64,000 bases of DNA from Paenibacillus sp. GP183. Its GTDB lineage: Bacteria > Bacillota > Bacilli > Paenibacillales > NBRC-103111. Where the stretch lies: positions 1,674,001 through 1,738,000 of the forward strand of contig NZ_FNSW01000001.1 in NCBI RefSeq assembly GCF_900104695.1, read 5' to 3'. The notes under the pieces were generated by a model that had not been told where the DNA came from, did no database searches, and saw only the letters and a list, made by a program, of their open reading frames with translations. Shown in pieces: positions 1-9,004 of the stretch (position 1 is its first letter; each line of letters begins with the position of its first letter). The translations under genes were made by a program, and so were the position numbers.

Positions 1-2
1 AG

Positions 3-257
3 AATAAACTGTTGAAAACAATTGAACAATCCGTGAAGCTCGGATATACAGTTAGCCATTCGGAACTGCGTAATTTCAGCTCCGCCGTGGCCGCGCCTAT
101 TTTTAACCATGATGGCGTCGCAGCCAGCCTTAGCTTGTCAGGTTTGCATACAAGCTTCCATGAGGCTCGAATTCCGGAATTAGTCGATAAAACGATAAAC
201 GCCGCGAATCGCATTTCCAATCAGCTCGGACGTGTTAAGCAAGGTCCTATTGGATAG
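3..257 (+). CDS. IclR-family transcriptional regulator, C-terminal end (partial)
   Basis: The frame is open from the left edge of the window, so only about the last 84 residues are visible. The segment with '[17 protein letters not shown]', followed by 'AASLSLSG' and a closing helix '[12 protein letters not shown]', matches the end of the IclR effector-binding domain. IclR proteins are dimeric repressors or activators that respond to small carboxylic acids. The gene converges on pxpA and their ends overlap by 11 bp. Its position beside the 5-oxoprolinase genes makes it the best candidate regulator of that pathway and of the two TTCCGA palindromes at 4746 and 7490. The family is fairly certain; the regulatory role is inferred. 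Confidence 0.8.
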   Translation, partial: NKLLKTIEQSVKLGYTVSHSELRNFSSAVAAPIFNHDGVAASLSLSGLHTSFHEARIPELVDKTINAANRISNQLGRVKQGPIG

Positions 258-1023
258 AACTAACATTTCTTATGGATCGAAGCCGGATCCCTTCAGACAG
301 AAGCATTTCACGGATGCTGCCTGCAAATTGCAGCGCATGCTCGCCGTCGCCGTGAATACATATGGTCTCGGCAGTAATCTTAATCTCCACATTTTCCCGC
401 GAACGCACGATGCCCTCTGTCACCATTCGCACGATCTGGGCTGCCGCCTGCGTCGGGTCGCTGATTAAAGCGTCCGGTTCGCTTCTCGGGGTAAGGCTTC
501 CATCACGGCAGTAGGTCCGGTCGGCAAACACCTCGCTTGCCGTCTTCAGCCCGATTTGAGCTCCGGCATGGATCAGTTCGCTGCCCGAGAGACCGTACAA
601 GACCAGTTCTGGATTTACTTTATACACAGCTTCGGAAATCGCTCGCGCCAGCTCGCCGTTCTGAGCCGCCATATTGTATAAGGCTCCATGCGGCTTGACA
701 TGCTGCATGATTCCGCCTTCGGACCGAACAAAACCATCCAGAGCGCCGACTTGATACACGGTCATGTCGAATGCCTCCTGGGGAGAAATCGACATATTTC
801 GTCGACCAAAACCCGCTAAATCCGGCAGCCCGGGGTGCGCACCGATAGCCACCTGTTTATTCAAAGCCAGATTTACCGTTTTTCTCATCGTGCTTGGATC
901 ACCTGCATGAAAACCGCATGCAATATTAACGGACGTAACCAATTCGAGGATCAACTCGTCTTGGCCTAATCGATAGGCACCGAAGCTTTCACCCATATCA
1001 CAGTTCAAGTCCACTTCATACAT
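247..1023 (-). CDS. pxpA: 5-oxoprolinase subunit PxpA (LamB/YcsF family)
   Basis: A 258-residue cytoplasmic protein of full family length. Family signatures are visible: '[11 protein letters not shown]' at the N-terminus, 'ACGFHAGDP', '[15 protein letters not shown]', 'VKPHGALYN' and '[10 protein letters not shown]' near the end. PxpA works with PxpB and PxpC to hydrolyse 5-oxoproline to glutamate with ATP. The ATG touches the stop of pxpC (TAAATG), so the two genes are co-transcribed and probably translationally coupled. It is the last gene of the accB-accC-pxpB-pxpC-pxpA operon. Confidence 0.93.
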   Translation of the reverse strand: MYEVDLNCDMGESFGAYRLGQDELILELVTSVNIACGFHAGDPSTMRKTVNLALNKQVAIGAHPGLPDLAGFGRRNMSISPQEAFDMTVYQVGALDGFVRSEGGIMQHVKPHGALYNMAAQNGELARAISEAVYKVNPELVLYGLSGSELIHAGAQIGLKTASEVFADRTYCRDGSLTPRSEPDALISDPTQAAAQIVRMVTEGIVRSRENVEIKITAETICIHGDGEHALQFAGSIREMLLSEGIRLRSIRNVSSIQ

Positions 1024-2043
1024 TTAAACGCCACCTTCTTTCATGAGATAAAGCCCGATCGCTTTGGCCGTCAGATCAAATGACTGTTCCATGTCGATAT
1101 ACAATTCCTCTGCCTTCTCCAAAGATATTTCGGTAAACCGGACATACTCACCCGGTTTCACTTGAGCTAGTACGGGAAGATCGACAGTAGCCACCTCCGC
1201 AATGCTCGGGTAACCCCCAATCGTTTGCCGGTCCGCCATTAAAACGATCGGGTTACCTTCCGAAGGAACCTGAACCGTTCCAAACGATACCCCTTGGGAG
1301 ATCGGTTCCAGAGGCGATTCCAATTCGAGCACCGGACCCTCCATGCGGTAACCCATCCGGTCCGATTGAGGCGTAACGCGAAATGGTTGGCTTACAAAGG
1401 CATTCCTGCTATCTTCGGTAAAATACGCAAAATCGCGACCGCGAATTACGCGGATCACCGCTTCTCTCGCATATGCGGGGCGGGCCGGAGAACCGATAAA
1501 CCATGGGGCTGCAGCAAAAGGTCTCGATTTTAAAGCTCTCAAGCTTTTCTTTATATAATTTTTCGGAATTTCGGAAACAGACCTGCTGAGGAGCACATCT
1601 CCTGCTTTCATCGCCCTCCCATCAAGACCTCCTAGTTCCGCACGCAGATAGGTGCTGCGGCTTTCCATCACGAGCGGAACGTCGATTCCTCCCGCAACGG
1701 CTAAATAAGCGCGCGTCCCTTGCATGCAGGCTCCAAATTCAAGCACTTTTCCGGTTTTGACGAGAACAGGCCTCCATAATGGAACCGGCTGTCCATCGAT
1801 GATAGGAGAAAGATCAGCTCCACATATGGCAATGAGCGTTTCGGCCTCGAAGCGAATGGACGGTCCCAGCAGCGTGATTTCCAATGCCGCTTCACCTTGT
1901 CCGTTGCCTACAAGCACATTTGCCGCACGAAGGGCGAACGAATCCATTGCTCCGCAAACAATGACCCCTTGATTTTGGAATCCGAACCTCCCTAGATCTT
2001 GAATTGTAGATAAAAGACCCGGATTTATGATATGGAGACTCAT
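1024..2043 (-). CDS. pxpC: 5-oxoprolinase subunit PxpC (biotin-dependent carboxyltransferase-like)
   Basis: A 339-residue protein. The chosen ATG at 2043 overlaps the pxpB stop as ATGA; an upstream in-frame start would lie deeper inside pxpB. The start 'MSLHIINPGLLSTIQDLGRFGFQNQGV' and the internal 'ITLLGPSIRFE' and 'YLAVAGGIDVP' are typical of the PxpC/KipA/urea-amidolyase C-domain family (AHS2). In B. subtilis such proteins were first described as KipA, a partner of the kinase inhibitor KipI, but the neighbours here point to 5-oxoproline hydrolysis. It forms a complex with PxpB. Confidence 0.92.
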   Translation of the reverse strand: MSLHIINPGLLSTIQDLGRFGFQNQGVIVCGAMDSFALRAANVLVGNGQGEAALEITLLGPSIRFEAETLIAICGADLSPIIDGQPVPLWRPVLVKTGKVLEFGACMQGTRAYLAVAGGIDVPLVMESRSTYLRAELGGLDGRAMKAGDVLLSRSVSEIPKNYIKKSLRALKSRPFAAAPWFIGSPARPAYAREAVIRVIRGRDFAYFTEDSRNAFVSQPFRVTPQSDRMGYRMEGPVLELESPLEPISQGVSFGTVQVPSEGNPIVLMADRQTIGGYPSIAEVATVDLPVLAQVKPGEYVRFTEISLEKAEELYIDMEQSFDLTAKAIGLYLMKEGGV

Positions 2044-2810
2044 ACGCAATCCTCTTTCCAATCTTCAAATTGATCTGGCTGAATCGGCAGAAATCGGACA
2101 ATGTCGCCAGCTTTCAGCAAACTCGGCTCTGGTTGATCAGGACGAAACAGCTTCAATGGGGTTTCTCCGATTAATTGCCAACCACCTGGAGTGGAAATCG
2201 GATATACACCGGTCTGCTTGCCGCCGATGCCGACAGAACCGGGATGAATGGATTGTCTCGGAGTGCTTCGTCTTGGAACGGCTAAACGTTCCGACATCCC
2301 TCCGAGATAAGGAAAGCCCGGAGCGAATCCAATCATATATACCAAATAATCTTGGCTTGAATGAATCTTGATGACTTGCTCCGAACTCAGCCCAGTATGT
2401 GTCGCTACATCTTGTAAATCAGGCCCGAATTCCCCTCCGTAGCAAACCGGTATTTCTACGACCTTGGGGCTTTCGGGCGTAGTCGAATCCAAAAACGAAA
2501 CCATCCGGCTGACGATCTCCTTGACAACCTCAAAAGGGGAGCGAGCTGCCGTAATGCCATAATGCGGCAATTGGACTCCCGTGTTCGGATCACGCAATTT
2601 CATCGGTTCGTAAAAAACAGAGACCGTCGTAAAGGCCGGCACGATCTCCACGATGCCGGGAAAAGGATTCAGCTCCAATTGAAAGCACAACGATTTGATT
2701 TTCGCGTGGGTGTCCGGATGGATGCCGCCACCCAAATCGATGACGATCGCTCTGTCGCCAAGCGGCAGAAAACGAACACCATTCTCTTCCGCTTCATATA
2801 GGCCCGACAT
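2040..2810 (-). CDS. pxpB: 5-oxoprolinase subunit PxpB (KipI family)
   Basis: A 256-residue protein of the AHS1/KipI family. The start at 2810 is preceded by AAGGAGGAGACAT; a 50-residue upstream extension lacks family similarity and runs into accC. Markers are 'RFLPLGDRAIVIDLG' at the N-terminus and 'GFAPGFPYLGGM', 'VPRRSTPR', 'VGIGGKQTGVYPISTPGGWQLIG' in the second half. It is the partner of PxpC in ATP-dependent 5-oxoproline opening. It lies 25 bp after accC and overlaps pxpC by 4 bp. Confidence 0.93.
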   Translation of the reverse strand: MSGLYEAEENGVRFLPLGDRAIVIDLGGGIHPDTHAKIKSLCFQLELNPFPGIVEIVPAFTTVSVFYEPMKLRDPNTGVQLPHYGITAARSPFEVVKEIVSRMVSFLDSTTPESPKVVEIPVCYGGEFGPDLQDVATHTGLSSEQVIKIHSSQDYLVYMIGFAPGFPYLGGMSERLAVPRRSTPRQSIHPGSVGIGGKQTGVYPISTPGGWQLIGETPLKLFRPDQPEPSLLKAGDIVRFLPIQPDQFEDWKEDCV

Positions 2811-2835
2811 ATGTCTCCTCCTTACTTTACATTCG

Positions 2836-4188
2836 TTATTCCAAAATGGATATTTCGTTCGATTCCAAAAAATGAGTGTCGAAATTCCCTTGGATGAATT
2901 GCTCGTTCTCCAGCAGGGCAAGGTGAAAAGGAATCGTCGTCTTGACTCCCTCGACAACAAATTCGCGCAGCGCTCTCTTCATCCGACGGATGGAGTCCTG
3001 CCGGTCTTTTCCACAAACAATCAGTTTTGCGATCATCGAATCATAAAATGGCGATATTTCGCACCCGGCATACATCGCACTGTCCACCCTAACTCCAAAG
3101 CCCCCGGGAGGCAGATAGGTCATTACCCGACCGGGAGAAGGCATGAACTGAGCGGCCGGATTTTCGGCATTAATTCGGCATTCCATCGCCCATCCGTTCA
3201 TCCGGATGTCGCTTTGACTGAAAGAAAGAGGGAATCCTGCAGATACCGTGATTTGCTCCTGAATCAAATCAATTCCGGTAATCATTTCAGTTACTGGATG
3301 CTCTACCTGTATCCGCGTATTCATTTCCATGAAATAAAACTGTCCGTATTGGTCCAGCAAAAATTCGACCGTCCCCGCACCGTAATAGTTAACTGCACGC
3401 GCGGCGGCTACCGCCGCTTCACCCATCCGTTCGCGAAGACTTTGGTTAAGCGCCGGTGATGGTGATTCCTCAACAAGCTTTTGGTGCCGCCTTTGAATCG
3501 AACAATCCCTCTCGCCCAAATAAACGACTTGACCTTGCCGATCTGCCATTATCTGTATTTCTATATGACGAGGACCCACCAAATATTTTTCGAGGTATAC
3601 GCCCGAATGACCAAACGCCGCATCAGCTTCTTTTTGCGCTTGTACAATAGCCTCCAACAGCTGCTCTTCATTGTGAGCCACCCGCATCCCTTTTCCGCCG
3701 CCGCCGGCGCTAGCTTTTACAATGACAGGATAGCCAATTTCCGCGGAAACGCGCAGCGCCTCTTCCGTTGTCTCAATCAATCCTTCCGTTCCGGGGACGA
3801 TAGGCACACCTGCCTTCTTCATCATGGCTCTAGCGGCAGCTTTGTCGCCCATGTTGCGGATTGCCTCGGCATCCGGACCGACTAAGGAGACATGAAAGGA
3901 AGCACAGATCTCAGCGAATTCCGCATTTTCAGCTAAAAATCCGTAACCCGGATGAATAGCGTTGACGCCCGTAGATAAGGCAACCGCCATCAAATTGGGG
4001 ATGTGTAAATAGCTCATCTTCGAAGCAGCCGGTCCGATACAATAAGCTTCATCCGCCATAGTGACGTGCAGCGATTTCCTGTCGGCCTCGGAATAAACAG
4101 CCACGGTTGCGATGCCGAGCTCCCGACATGCCCTGATAATGCGAACCGCGATTTCCCCACGGTTTGCGATCAATACTTTCTTAAACAT
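2836..4188 (-). CDS. accC: Biotin carboxylase (AccC-type)
   Basis: A 450-residue ATP-grasp biotin carboxylase of usual length. Visible are the N-terminal '[23 protein letters not shown]', the glycine-rich '[13 protein letters not shown]' ATP loop, and the active-site stretch '[17 protein letters not shown]'. It carboxylates the biotin on AccB using bicarbonate and ATP. Because it is co-transcribed with accB and pxpBCA, and no carboxyltransferase accAD pair is near, it is probably a second, pathway-specific copy. Its exact acceptor here is not known. The start has a GGAGG site. Confidence 0.93.
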   Translation of the reverse strand: MFKKVLIANRGEIAVRIIRACRELGIATVAVYSEADRKSLHVTMADEAYCIGPAASKMSYLHIPNLMAVALSTGVNAIHPGYGFLAENAEFAEICASFHVSLVGPDAEAIRNMGDKAAARAMMKKAGVPIVPGTEGLIETTEEALRVSAEIGYPVIVKASAGGGGKGMRVAHNEEQLLEAIVQAQKEADAAFGHSGVYLEKYLVGPRHIEIQIMADRQGQVVYLGERDCSIQRRHQKLVEESPSPALNQSLRERMGEAAVAAARAVNYYGAGTVEFLLDQYGQFYFMEMNTRIQVEHPVTEMITGIDLIQEQITVSAGFPLSFSQSDIRMNGWAMECRINAENPAAQFMPSPGRVMTYLPPGGFGVRVDSAMYAGCEISPFYDSMIAKLIVCGKDRQDSIRRMKRALREFVVEGVKTTIPFHLALLENEQFIQGNFDTHFLESNEISILE

Positions 4189-4221
4189 AAGGCATACCTC
4201 CTGCCGCTTAACTAAATAACG

Positions 4222-4725
4222 TTAATCCCGCTTTACTAAAAACAAGGTCTGACCATACTCTACTAGTTGCCCTTCTTCAGCAACAATTTCAACGATTTCA
4301 CCGCTCATGCGCGCTGTTACTTCTGTAAACAGTTTCATCGCCTCAAGTATACATAACACCGTTTCGGCGGTCACCTTGTCGCCCACTTGCACAAAAGGTG
4401 CTTTCCCCTGCTCTGCGGTCGTGTAGAATGTCCCTACCATCGGTGCAGTAACAGGGATCAATTCCGGTTGCAATGGCTCCGGATAAATTTCAGATGTTGA
4501 AATCTTATGCAAGCCTGGGGTTTCTTCCGAATCGGATATTGCTTCACTCATTGGAACGTCCAGGTTCTTTTGCTTCATTGAAGCAGGACGATCCTTCTTT
4601 ATTACGATATTGGTGGTTCCATCCGAATACTTGAACGTCTTTATGGGATATTGGCTTACGGTTTCTATCAGTTCTTGCAATTCCTGTTTTGAAAACAAAA
4701 TGGGTGTCACTCCTTCAACAAGCAT
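4222..4725 (-). CDS. accB: Biotin carboxyl carrier protein (AccB-type)
   Basis: A protein of about 167 residues with a variable linker and a C-terminal biotinyl domain. The biotin attachment motif 'CILEAMKLFTE' places the modified lysine near residue 131 of the longest reading. The start is uncertain. The ATG at 4725 has no clear ribosome site, while an AAGGAG lies inside the reading just before an ATT codon at 4701 and a TTG at 4698; initiation there would drop 8-9 residues. First gene of the operon accB-accC-pxpB-pxpC-pxpA. A 17-bp palindrome lies about 20 bp before the ATG. Confidence 0.9.
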   Translation of the reverse strand: MLVEGVTPILFSKQELQELIETVSQYPIKTFKYSDGTTNIVIKKDRPASMKQKNLDVPMSEAISDSEETPGLHKISTSEIYPEPLQPELIPVTAPMVGTFYTTAEQGKAPFVQVGDKVTAETVLCILEAMKLFTEVTARMSGEIVEIVAEEGQLVEYGQTLFLVKRD

Positions 4726-4745
4726 TTGTTAGTTTGACTTTAATT

Positions 4746-4762
4746 ATTCCGATACTCGGAAT
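4746..4762. promoter_or_regulatory. Operator-like palindrome before accB
   Basis: A perfect 17-bp inverted repeat, ATTCCGA-TAC-TCGGAAT, lies about 20 bp upstream of the accB start. The same TTCCGA-TAY-TCGGAA core occurs at 7490-7504 before the other 5-oxoproline operon. Likely a repressor site, with the adjacent IclR protein as candidate; the pairing is inferred. Confidence 0.6.
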
Positions 4763-4892
4763 GATAATACCGTTTTATGAAATTACAAATTTTATTGTAG
4801 CAAGACTTATTTAACATTACAAGCAACCTGGTAACGTTAATGAACTTTATCATAACCATTATTGCATGGTTGGAACCGATGCCAAACAAATA

Positions 4893-4917
4893 GCCTGGGA
4901 CCATGCCGGTACCAGGC
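4893..4917 (-). terminator. Probable terminator of the DUF969-DUF979-pcp operon
   Basis: A 10-bp stem with one mismatch (GCCTGGTACC / GGTCCCAGGC) on the minus strand is followed by TATTTGTTTGG. It lies 40 bp after the pcp stop. Confidence 0.55.
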
Positions 4918-4956
4918 GGAAACTTGCGGCTAACTTTGTGCATATCAAATAGATTC

Positions 4957-5586
4957 TTAATTTTGCAGGTCTTCAATAGTAGTTTGAATGATGATACGCA
5001 GGGCCTGCAGCATCGTCTCTTGCGGCAAAGCAGGCAATAAAGGATTTTCAACTGCCATCTCCGTTGAAGCTGGAAAATGAACAAATCCTGCAATCGTGGA
5101 AATATTGTTTTTACGGATATAGTCTAAAACACCATACATCGTATTGTTGCAAATAAAAGTACCTGCGGTATTGGAAATGTATGCCGGCACTTCTTCTTCA
5201 TTCAATCGATTTACCATTTTACGAACCGGTAGTTGTGTAAATAACGCATCCGGACCGTCAGGGTTAATCGGTTCATCCGTCGGTTTGACTCCTTTATTAT
5301 CTGCATATGGAGCATCTGCCGCGGTATCCTTCACATTAACTGCAATTCGCTCGGGAGTAACTGACGTTCTTCCATGGTATAAACCGCACGAAATGACGGC
5401 ATCCGGTTGATAAGCCTCGATTTCTTTAATAATTGCTTCAACGCATTCATCATAATTTACTGGCAATAACACAGTTTTCAGTTCCACCCCTGCGAATGTT
5501 TCGCTAGCAATGGCTTTAACCAATTTTTCTGTCGGATTAATCGTACTGCCGCCAAACACTTCAAATCCAGAAATTAAGATTTTCAT
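4957..5586 (-). CDS. pcp: Pyrrolidone-carboxylate peptidase (pyroglutamyl peptidase I)
   Basis: A 209-residue cytoplasmic cysteine peptidase (family C15) of normal size. The catalytic residues can be placed: Glu79 in 'VTPERIAVN', Cys146 in 'SNTAGTFICN' and His170 in 'GFVHFPA'. It releases N-terminal pyroglutamate (5-oxoproline) from peptides, producing the substrate of the PxpABC proteins encoded next door. It follows the DUF979 gene by 14 bp and ends that operon. Confidence 0.95.
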   Translation of the reverse strand: MKILISGFEVFGGSTINPTEKLVKAIASETFAGVELKTVLLPVNYDECVEAIIKEIEAYQPDAVISCGLYHGRTSVTPERIAVNVKDTAADAPYADNKGVKPTDEPINPDGPDALFTQLPVRKMVNRLNEEEVPAYISNTAGTFICNNTMYGVLDYIRKNNISTIAGFVHFPASTEMAVENPLLPALPQETMLQALRIIIQTTIEDLQN

Positions 5587-5600
5587 TTAAACCCTCCAAA

Positions 5601-6566
5601 CTAGAATCGATAAACAAGGAAGTACATCAGCAGGATGTTAATTACTAGAAGGGGTACACCAATAGGGATTTGGGCTTTGATGACCGCGTTTTTATCCTTT
5701 AAATTAAGAAGCATAGCTGGGACGATATTAAAGTTAGCAGCCATAGGCGTCAATAATGTTCCGCAATACCCGGCAAACATGCCAATGGCCGCCATAATCG
5801 CCGGATTTCCGCCATGCATATGAACGATAAGCGGAAGACCAATACCTCCTGTAATGACTGCAAACGCCGCAAAGGCATTCCCCATAATCATTGTAAAAAC
5901 AGCCATTCCAATGCAATAAGCGGCGACTGCAACGAATGGATATTGAGTTGGAAGAACATTTCCTACCAATTTGGATACAACATCTCCCACACCGGCTTGC
6001 GCAAAAATAGCTCCAAGCGCCGATAACATTTGAGGCAAAATAATCGCCCATCCAACGACTTCCGTGAGTCGACTACCTTCGTTCATTGCAACGGACATTT
6101 TTGCCTTCGTTAAAGATTTGGCCGCAATGAAGGCGATGATCGCGCTCAATCCAAGTGCAATTAGAGTAACCATTTCCGGGTCGACAAGATTAACTTTACC
6201 GAAATGGATTTTATCCAATGTAAAACTGCCGATCACAGTAATAATAGGAATTAACAGAGCTGGAAGAAATATTTTGCTTTTTAGTCTAACTGCATGTTCC
6301 TCACGATCTAACTGAGGATGTTCTTTTTCAGGGGCCGCCTTCATTTTGCCAAGAGCGGCTATGATAACCATGACCAGAACGAGATATCCTGTGACCACAT
6401 TAGGTATAACCTTCCCAAATAGAAAAGTAAAGGCGAATATTCCCCAGAACAAAGTTGAGCCGATCCGGGTGGGATGATCCGGGTTTCGAGCTACCCGATA
6501 AGCAACAAAAGCTACGATAATCCCCAGTAAATAATAAATGTAATCTATTGTAAAAATATTTATCAT
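5601..6566 (-). CDS. DUF979 family membrane protein (putative permease subunit)
   Basis: A 321-residue polytopic protein with about nine hydrophobic segments, beginning 'MINIFTIDYIYYLLGIIVAFVAYRVARNPDHPTRIG'. The sequence resembles the DUF979 family, which is regularly encoded with DUF969 and pyroglutamyl peptidase in Bacillales. Glycine- and proline-rich loops near residues 195-285 resemble those of ion-coupled carboxylate transporters. Start overlaps the DUF969 stop by 4 bp (ATGA). Inferred role: uptake of pyroglutamate or small pyroglutamyl peptides; no function is established. Confidence 0.8.
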   Translation of the reverse strand: MINIFTIDYIYYLLGIIVAFVAYRVARNPDHPTRIGSTLFWGIFAFTFLFGKVIPNVVTGYLVLVMVIIAALGKMKAAPEKEHPQLDREEHAVRLKSKIFLPALLIPIITVIGSFTLDKIHFGKVNLVDPEMVTLIALGLSAIIAFIAAKSLTKAKMSVAMNEGSRLTEVVGWAIILPQMLSALGAIFAQAGVGDVVSKLVGNVLPTQYPFVAVAAYCIGMAVFTMIMGNAFAAFAVITGGIGLPLIVHMHGGNPAIMAAIGMFAGYCGTLLTPMAANFNIVPAMLLNLKDKNAVIKAQIPIGVPLLVINILLMYFLVYRF

Positions 6567-7291
6567 ATAGATTCTCCCCTTGAAGAATTCACTTTTGGAT
6601 TTGTTTCCATCTGGTTACCGGATCGTTTTGTCATTTCCAAATCAATTCGCTTATCCAATTTTCTTAATCTATACCAAGATAAAAAGAAAACTGCAATAGC
6701 TGTCGGCAGCCCCCAAAGCGCCATGTCCCATACTCCAACATGTAAGCCGGAGGAATCAAAGAAACCTTTCATCAAAAGAATCGCACCTGTTGCAATAAAT
6801 ATATCTTCACCAAAGAAAAATCCTACGTTTTCCATCGCCGCCGAATGAGCTTTGATGCTATCCTTGAGGTTCTCAGGAAGCGGACCGTATTTTGCAGTTG
6901 CCGCTCCTTCTGCCATTGGCGCCACAATTGGGCGAACCGTTTGGGGGTGGCCCCCGATATTAAGACCTAAAGCTGATGACCATTCTCTGATAAACAAATA
7001 CCAAAGCATGACCCTGCCGGCTGTTACGCTTTTTGCTTTTCGAATTAAGGTTTCTGCCTGTTCTTTTAACCCATAGCGCTCCAGTAACCCGATCACCGGT
7101 AATGTCAGTACGATCGGTATCGTCATATATCGGTTCGTTATAAATGCTTCTCCAAACTTTGTCATAATGTCATTAATCGATAAACCAGAAATAAGCCCCG
7201 TTACAATACCTCCTACCATTACAACAAGCAAGGTATTAAAACGAAAAGCAAATCCTAAAGCTACAATTAAAATGCCAATTAATTTAATCAA
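6563..7291 (-). CDS. DUF969 family membrane protein (putative permease subunit)
   Basis: A 242-residue membrane protein, partner of the DUF979 protein. The start is a TTG at 7291, preceded by AAAGGTGGG. It has about six hydrophobic stretches and the conserved-looking 'IREWSSALGLNIGGHPQTVRPIVAPMAEGAA' region near residue 110. First gene of the operon DUF969-DUF979-pcp. A TTCCGA palindrome lies about 200 bp upstream. Transport of a 5-oxoproline-related compound is inferred from context only. Confidence 0.8.
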   Translation of the reverse strand: MIKLIGILIVALGFAFRFNTLLVVMVGGIVTGLISGLSINDIMTKFGEAFITNRYMTIPIVLTLPVIGLLERYGLKEQAETLIRKAKSVTAGRVMLWYLFIREWSSALGLNIGGHPQTVRPIVAPMAEGAATAKYGPLPENLKDSIKAHSAAMENVGFFFGEDIFIATGAILLMKGFFDSSGLHVGVWDMALWGLPTAIAVFFLSWYRLRKLDKRIDLEMTKRSGNQMETNPKVNSSRGESI

Positions 7292-7937
7292 TCCAATACA
7301 CCCACCTTTCTCCGTTTTTCCAACAAATTATCGAGCCATTAAACAAGACGAAGCTTTAGAGAGCGAGTTCCGCGCTATGGACTCCAACCCACTCCGGGTA
7401 ATTATCAAAAATCCTCTCCTTCCGATTGCTGACCACTTATTTCATGATTAGATCACTTAGTGAAATGGGAGCTATTCCTGGCAGATTTGTTCCGATATTC
7501 GGAATTGAACATCCAAATTTGAAATCATAAAATAATAATAAATTATTTGACATCAATCGTCAATATAGTTTACTGATATTTGTTTTATTCTAAAAATCTT
7601 ACTATTTTATCACCATTAATTTCAAAATTTCATCATTAATGTTATATTTCCTTACGTTAATTCTTATGGACAAAACGGTCGTTACGAAAATAAGCGCTTT
7701 CAAAACTAGATTGCCAAAATCTTGTTTTCACCTTCGTAGAGTCAACTATACACGAAAATCTATAACGCAATCTACAAGAAGTATCTGTTAAGAAAGGTCA
7801 AATAAGGAACATAACTTCCACGAATCGTCAATATAACTTATTGTTAACCTTTTAAATAACCTACTTGATGATTCATCATGATCTAATCACTTATTATGAT
7901 TTTTTTTCATCTTATGAGAAATCAAAAAAAAAAACCA
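7292..7937. other. AT-rich intergenic region upstream of the DUF969 operon
   Basis: About 650 bp, strongly AT-rich, without a credible gene. It contains the 7490 palindrome and the probable promoter of the DUF969-DUF979-pcp operon. An 11-A tract lies at 7924-7934, just before the transposon-like end. Confidence 0.5.
7490..7504. promoter_or_regulatory. Operator-like palindrome before the DUF969-DUF979-pcp operon
   Basis: The 15-bp perfect inverted repeat TTCCGA-TAT-TCGGAA shares its core with the site before accB (4746-4762), differing at one base of the 3-bp centre. Two operons of one pathway thus carry the same site. Confidence 0.6.
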
Positions 7938-8021
7938 TGTGATATTTCATAATTAATTAGAAAACGGAGCCCGCAAACTCGCGTGGCTCCGTTTTTGTTG
8001 TTACAGAATTCATTAGAATTT
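7938..8021 (+). mobile_element. Left end (LE1) of a Tn7-like or related element
   Basis: Begins TGTGATATTTCAT. Its first 24 bp match the reverse complement of the right end at 10747-10811 at 20 positions. A 35-bp insert (7962-7996) that forms a hairpin follows, and then 7997-8019 matches the next 23 bp of the right end at 22 positions. A diverged copy in the same orientation starts at 10820 (about 76% identical over 60-68 bp without gaps). A 5'-TGT terminus and two spaced repeats suit a TnsB/Mu-type transposon end. Confidence 0.6.
7964..7992 (+). terminator. Hairpin with T-tract inside transposon end LE1
   Basis: Perfect 8-bp stem ACGGAGCC/GGCTCCGT with a 13-base loop, followed by TTTT and preceded by AAA. 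It looks like a bidirectional terminator embedded in the element's end. The copy in LE2 has a damaged stem. Confidence 0.6.
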
Positions 8022-8091
8022 GAAGATTGCCGCGGCTGAAAACATTTTTTGTTGCAATGTGTCTTTGATCGAGTGTTACTTTGTCTCCAGC

Positions 8092-8978
8092 CTATTTGAC
8101 TTCCTGTAATGATAATCCGATTTGACCGCCTTTTGGTGCTTCATAAATGGTCATTACCCCTGTACTAAAATCTAAGCTCGTGGAACTCTCACCGTTGCTA
8201 ATGAATGGCATGTATTTACTATAAAAATGGATAGGGGCGTCCGGAATGTATCCATACGGCACGTGCGGAATAGTAATTACTATCGTTCCCTGAGCTAGCC
8301 TAGTGGCCGTGAAACCAGAACCAGCAATTATGTTTCCGGTTGACTATCCACCCATCCTGTTACTAACGTATTGACCCCAGGACCGGCTGGACCAGTGTCC
8401 CCTTTGACCCCCGCCCCAGTAGCGCCGGTATCACCAATCGGCCCTTGTGCACCTTGAGGTCCGGTCGCTCCAGTAGCACCAATGTCACCTTTCGGTCCTT
8501 GTGCACCTTGAGGTCCGGTCGCTCCAGTAGCACCAGTGTCACCTTTCGGCCCTTGTGCACCTTGAGGTCCGATTGCTCCAGTAGCACCAGTGTCACCTTT
8601 CGGCCCTTGTGCACCTTGAGGTCCGATTGCTCCAGTAATGCCGGTATCACCTTTCGGCCCTTGTGCACCTTGAAGTCCGGTCGCCCCGGTATCGCCTTTA
8701 TCTCCTTTATCACCCTTCGGACCGACAACATTCCACGTGATCAGTTGTTCATTCTTTTCACACTGTTGGTTTTTGTTATCCTGTTGGTTTTTGTCATCCT
8801 GTGGGTTTATGTTACCGTTCATTAAGAGTCGAAGCTCTCCATTTTTTTTGACACACGCTTGAAGGACTCCCGTATTTCCCTGAGACGACGCTGCGTAAAC
8901 CCCAATTCCTGATAGACTTAAGATAATAACAGCCGTTAAGAAAAGCAAAACTTTTTTACTTATGTGAGCATTTTGCAT
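8092..8978 (-). pseudogene. Collagen-like repeat protein, frameshifted before its C-terminal domain
   Basis: Read from the ATG at 8978 (AAGGG 9 bp before it), the protein has an N-terminal hydrophobic segment '[21 protein letters not shown]', a short stalk with repeats of Asp/Lys/Asn/Gln, and Gly-X-Y collagen repeats such as '[17 protein letters not shown]' in 27-bp and 54-bp DNA units. The frame stops at 8328 after 'GWVDSQPET'. In another frame the sequence continues without stop from about 8340 to 8092 ('[22 protein letters not shown]...LSLQEVK') as a compact beta-rich C-terminal domain. A one-base indel near 8340 is the simplest explanation. An IS element has landed just upstream of the start, probably separating it from its promoter. 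Confidence 0.7.
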
Positions 8979-9004
8979 TAACATGAGCCCTTGATACACA
9001 AGGA

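Noticed and set aside
8445-8720. Short repeats as CRISPR or plus-strand repeat protein
   Set aside because: They are the Gly-X-Y codons of the minus-strand collagen-like gene; the plus-strand frame is a shadow.
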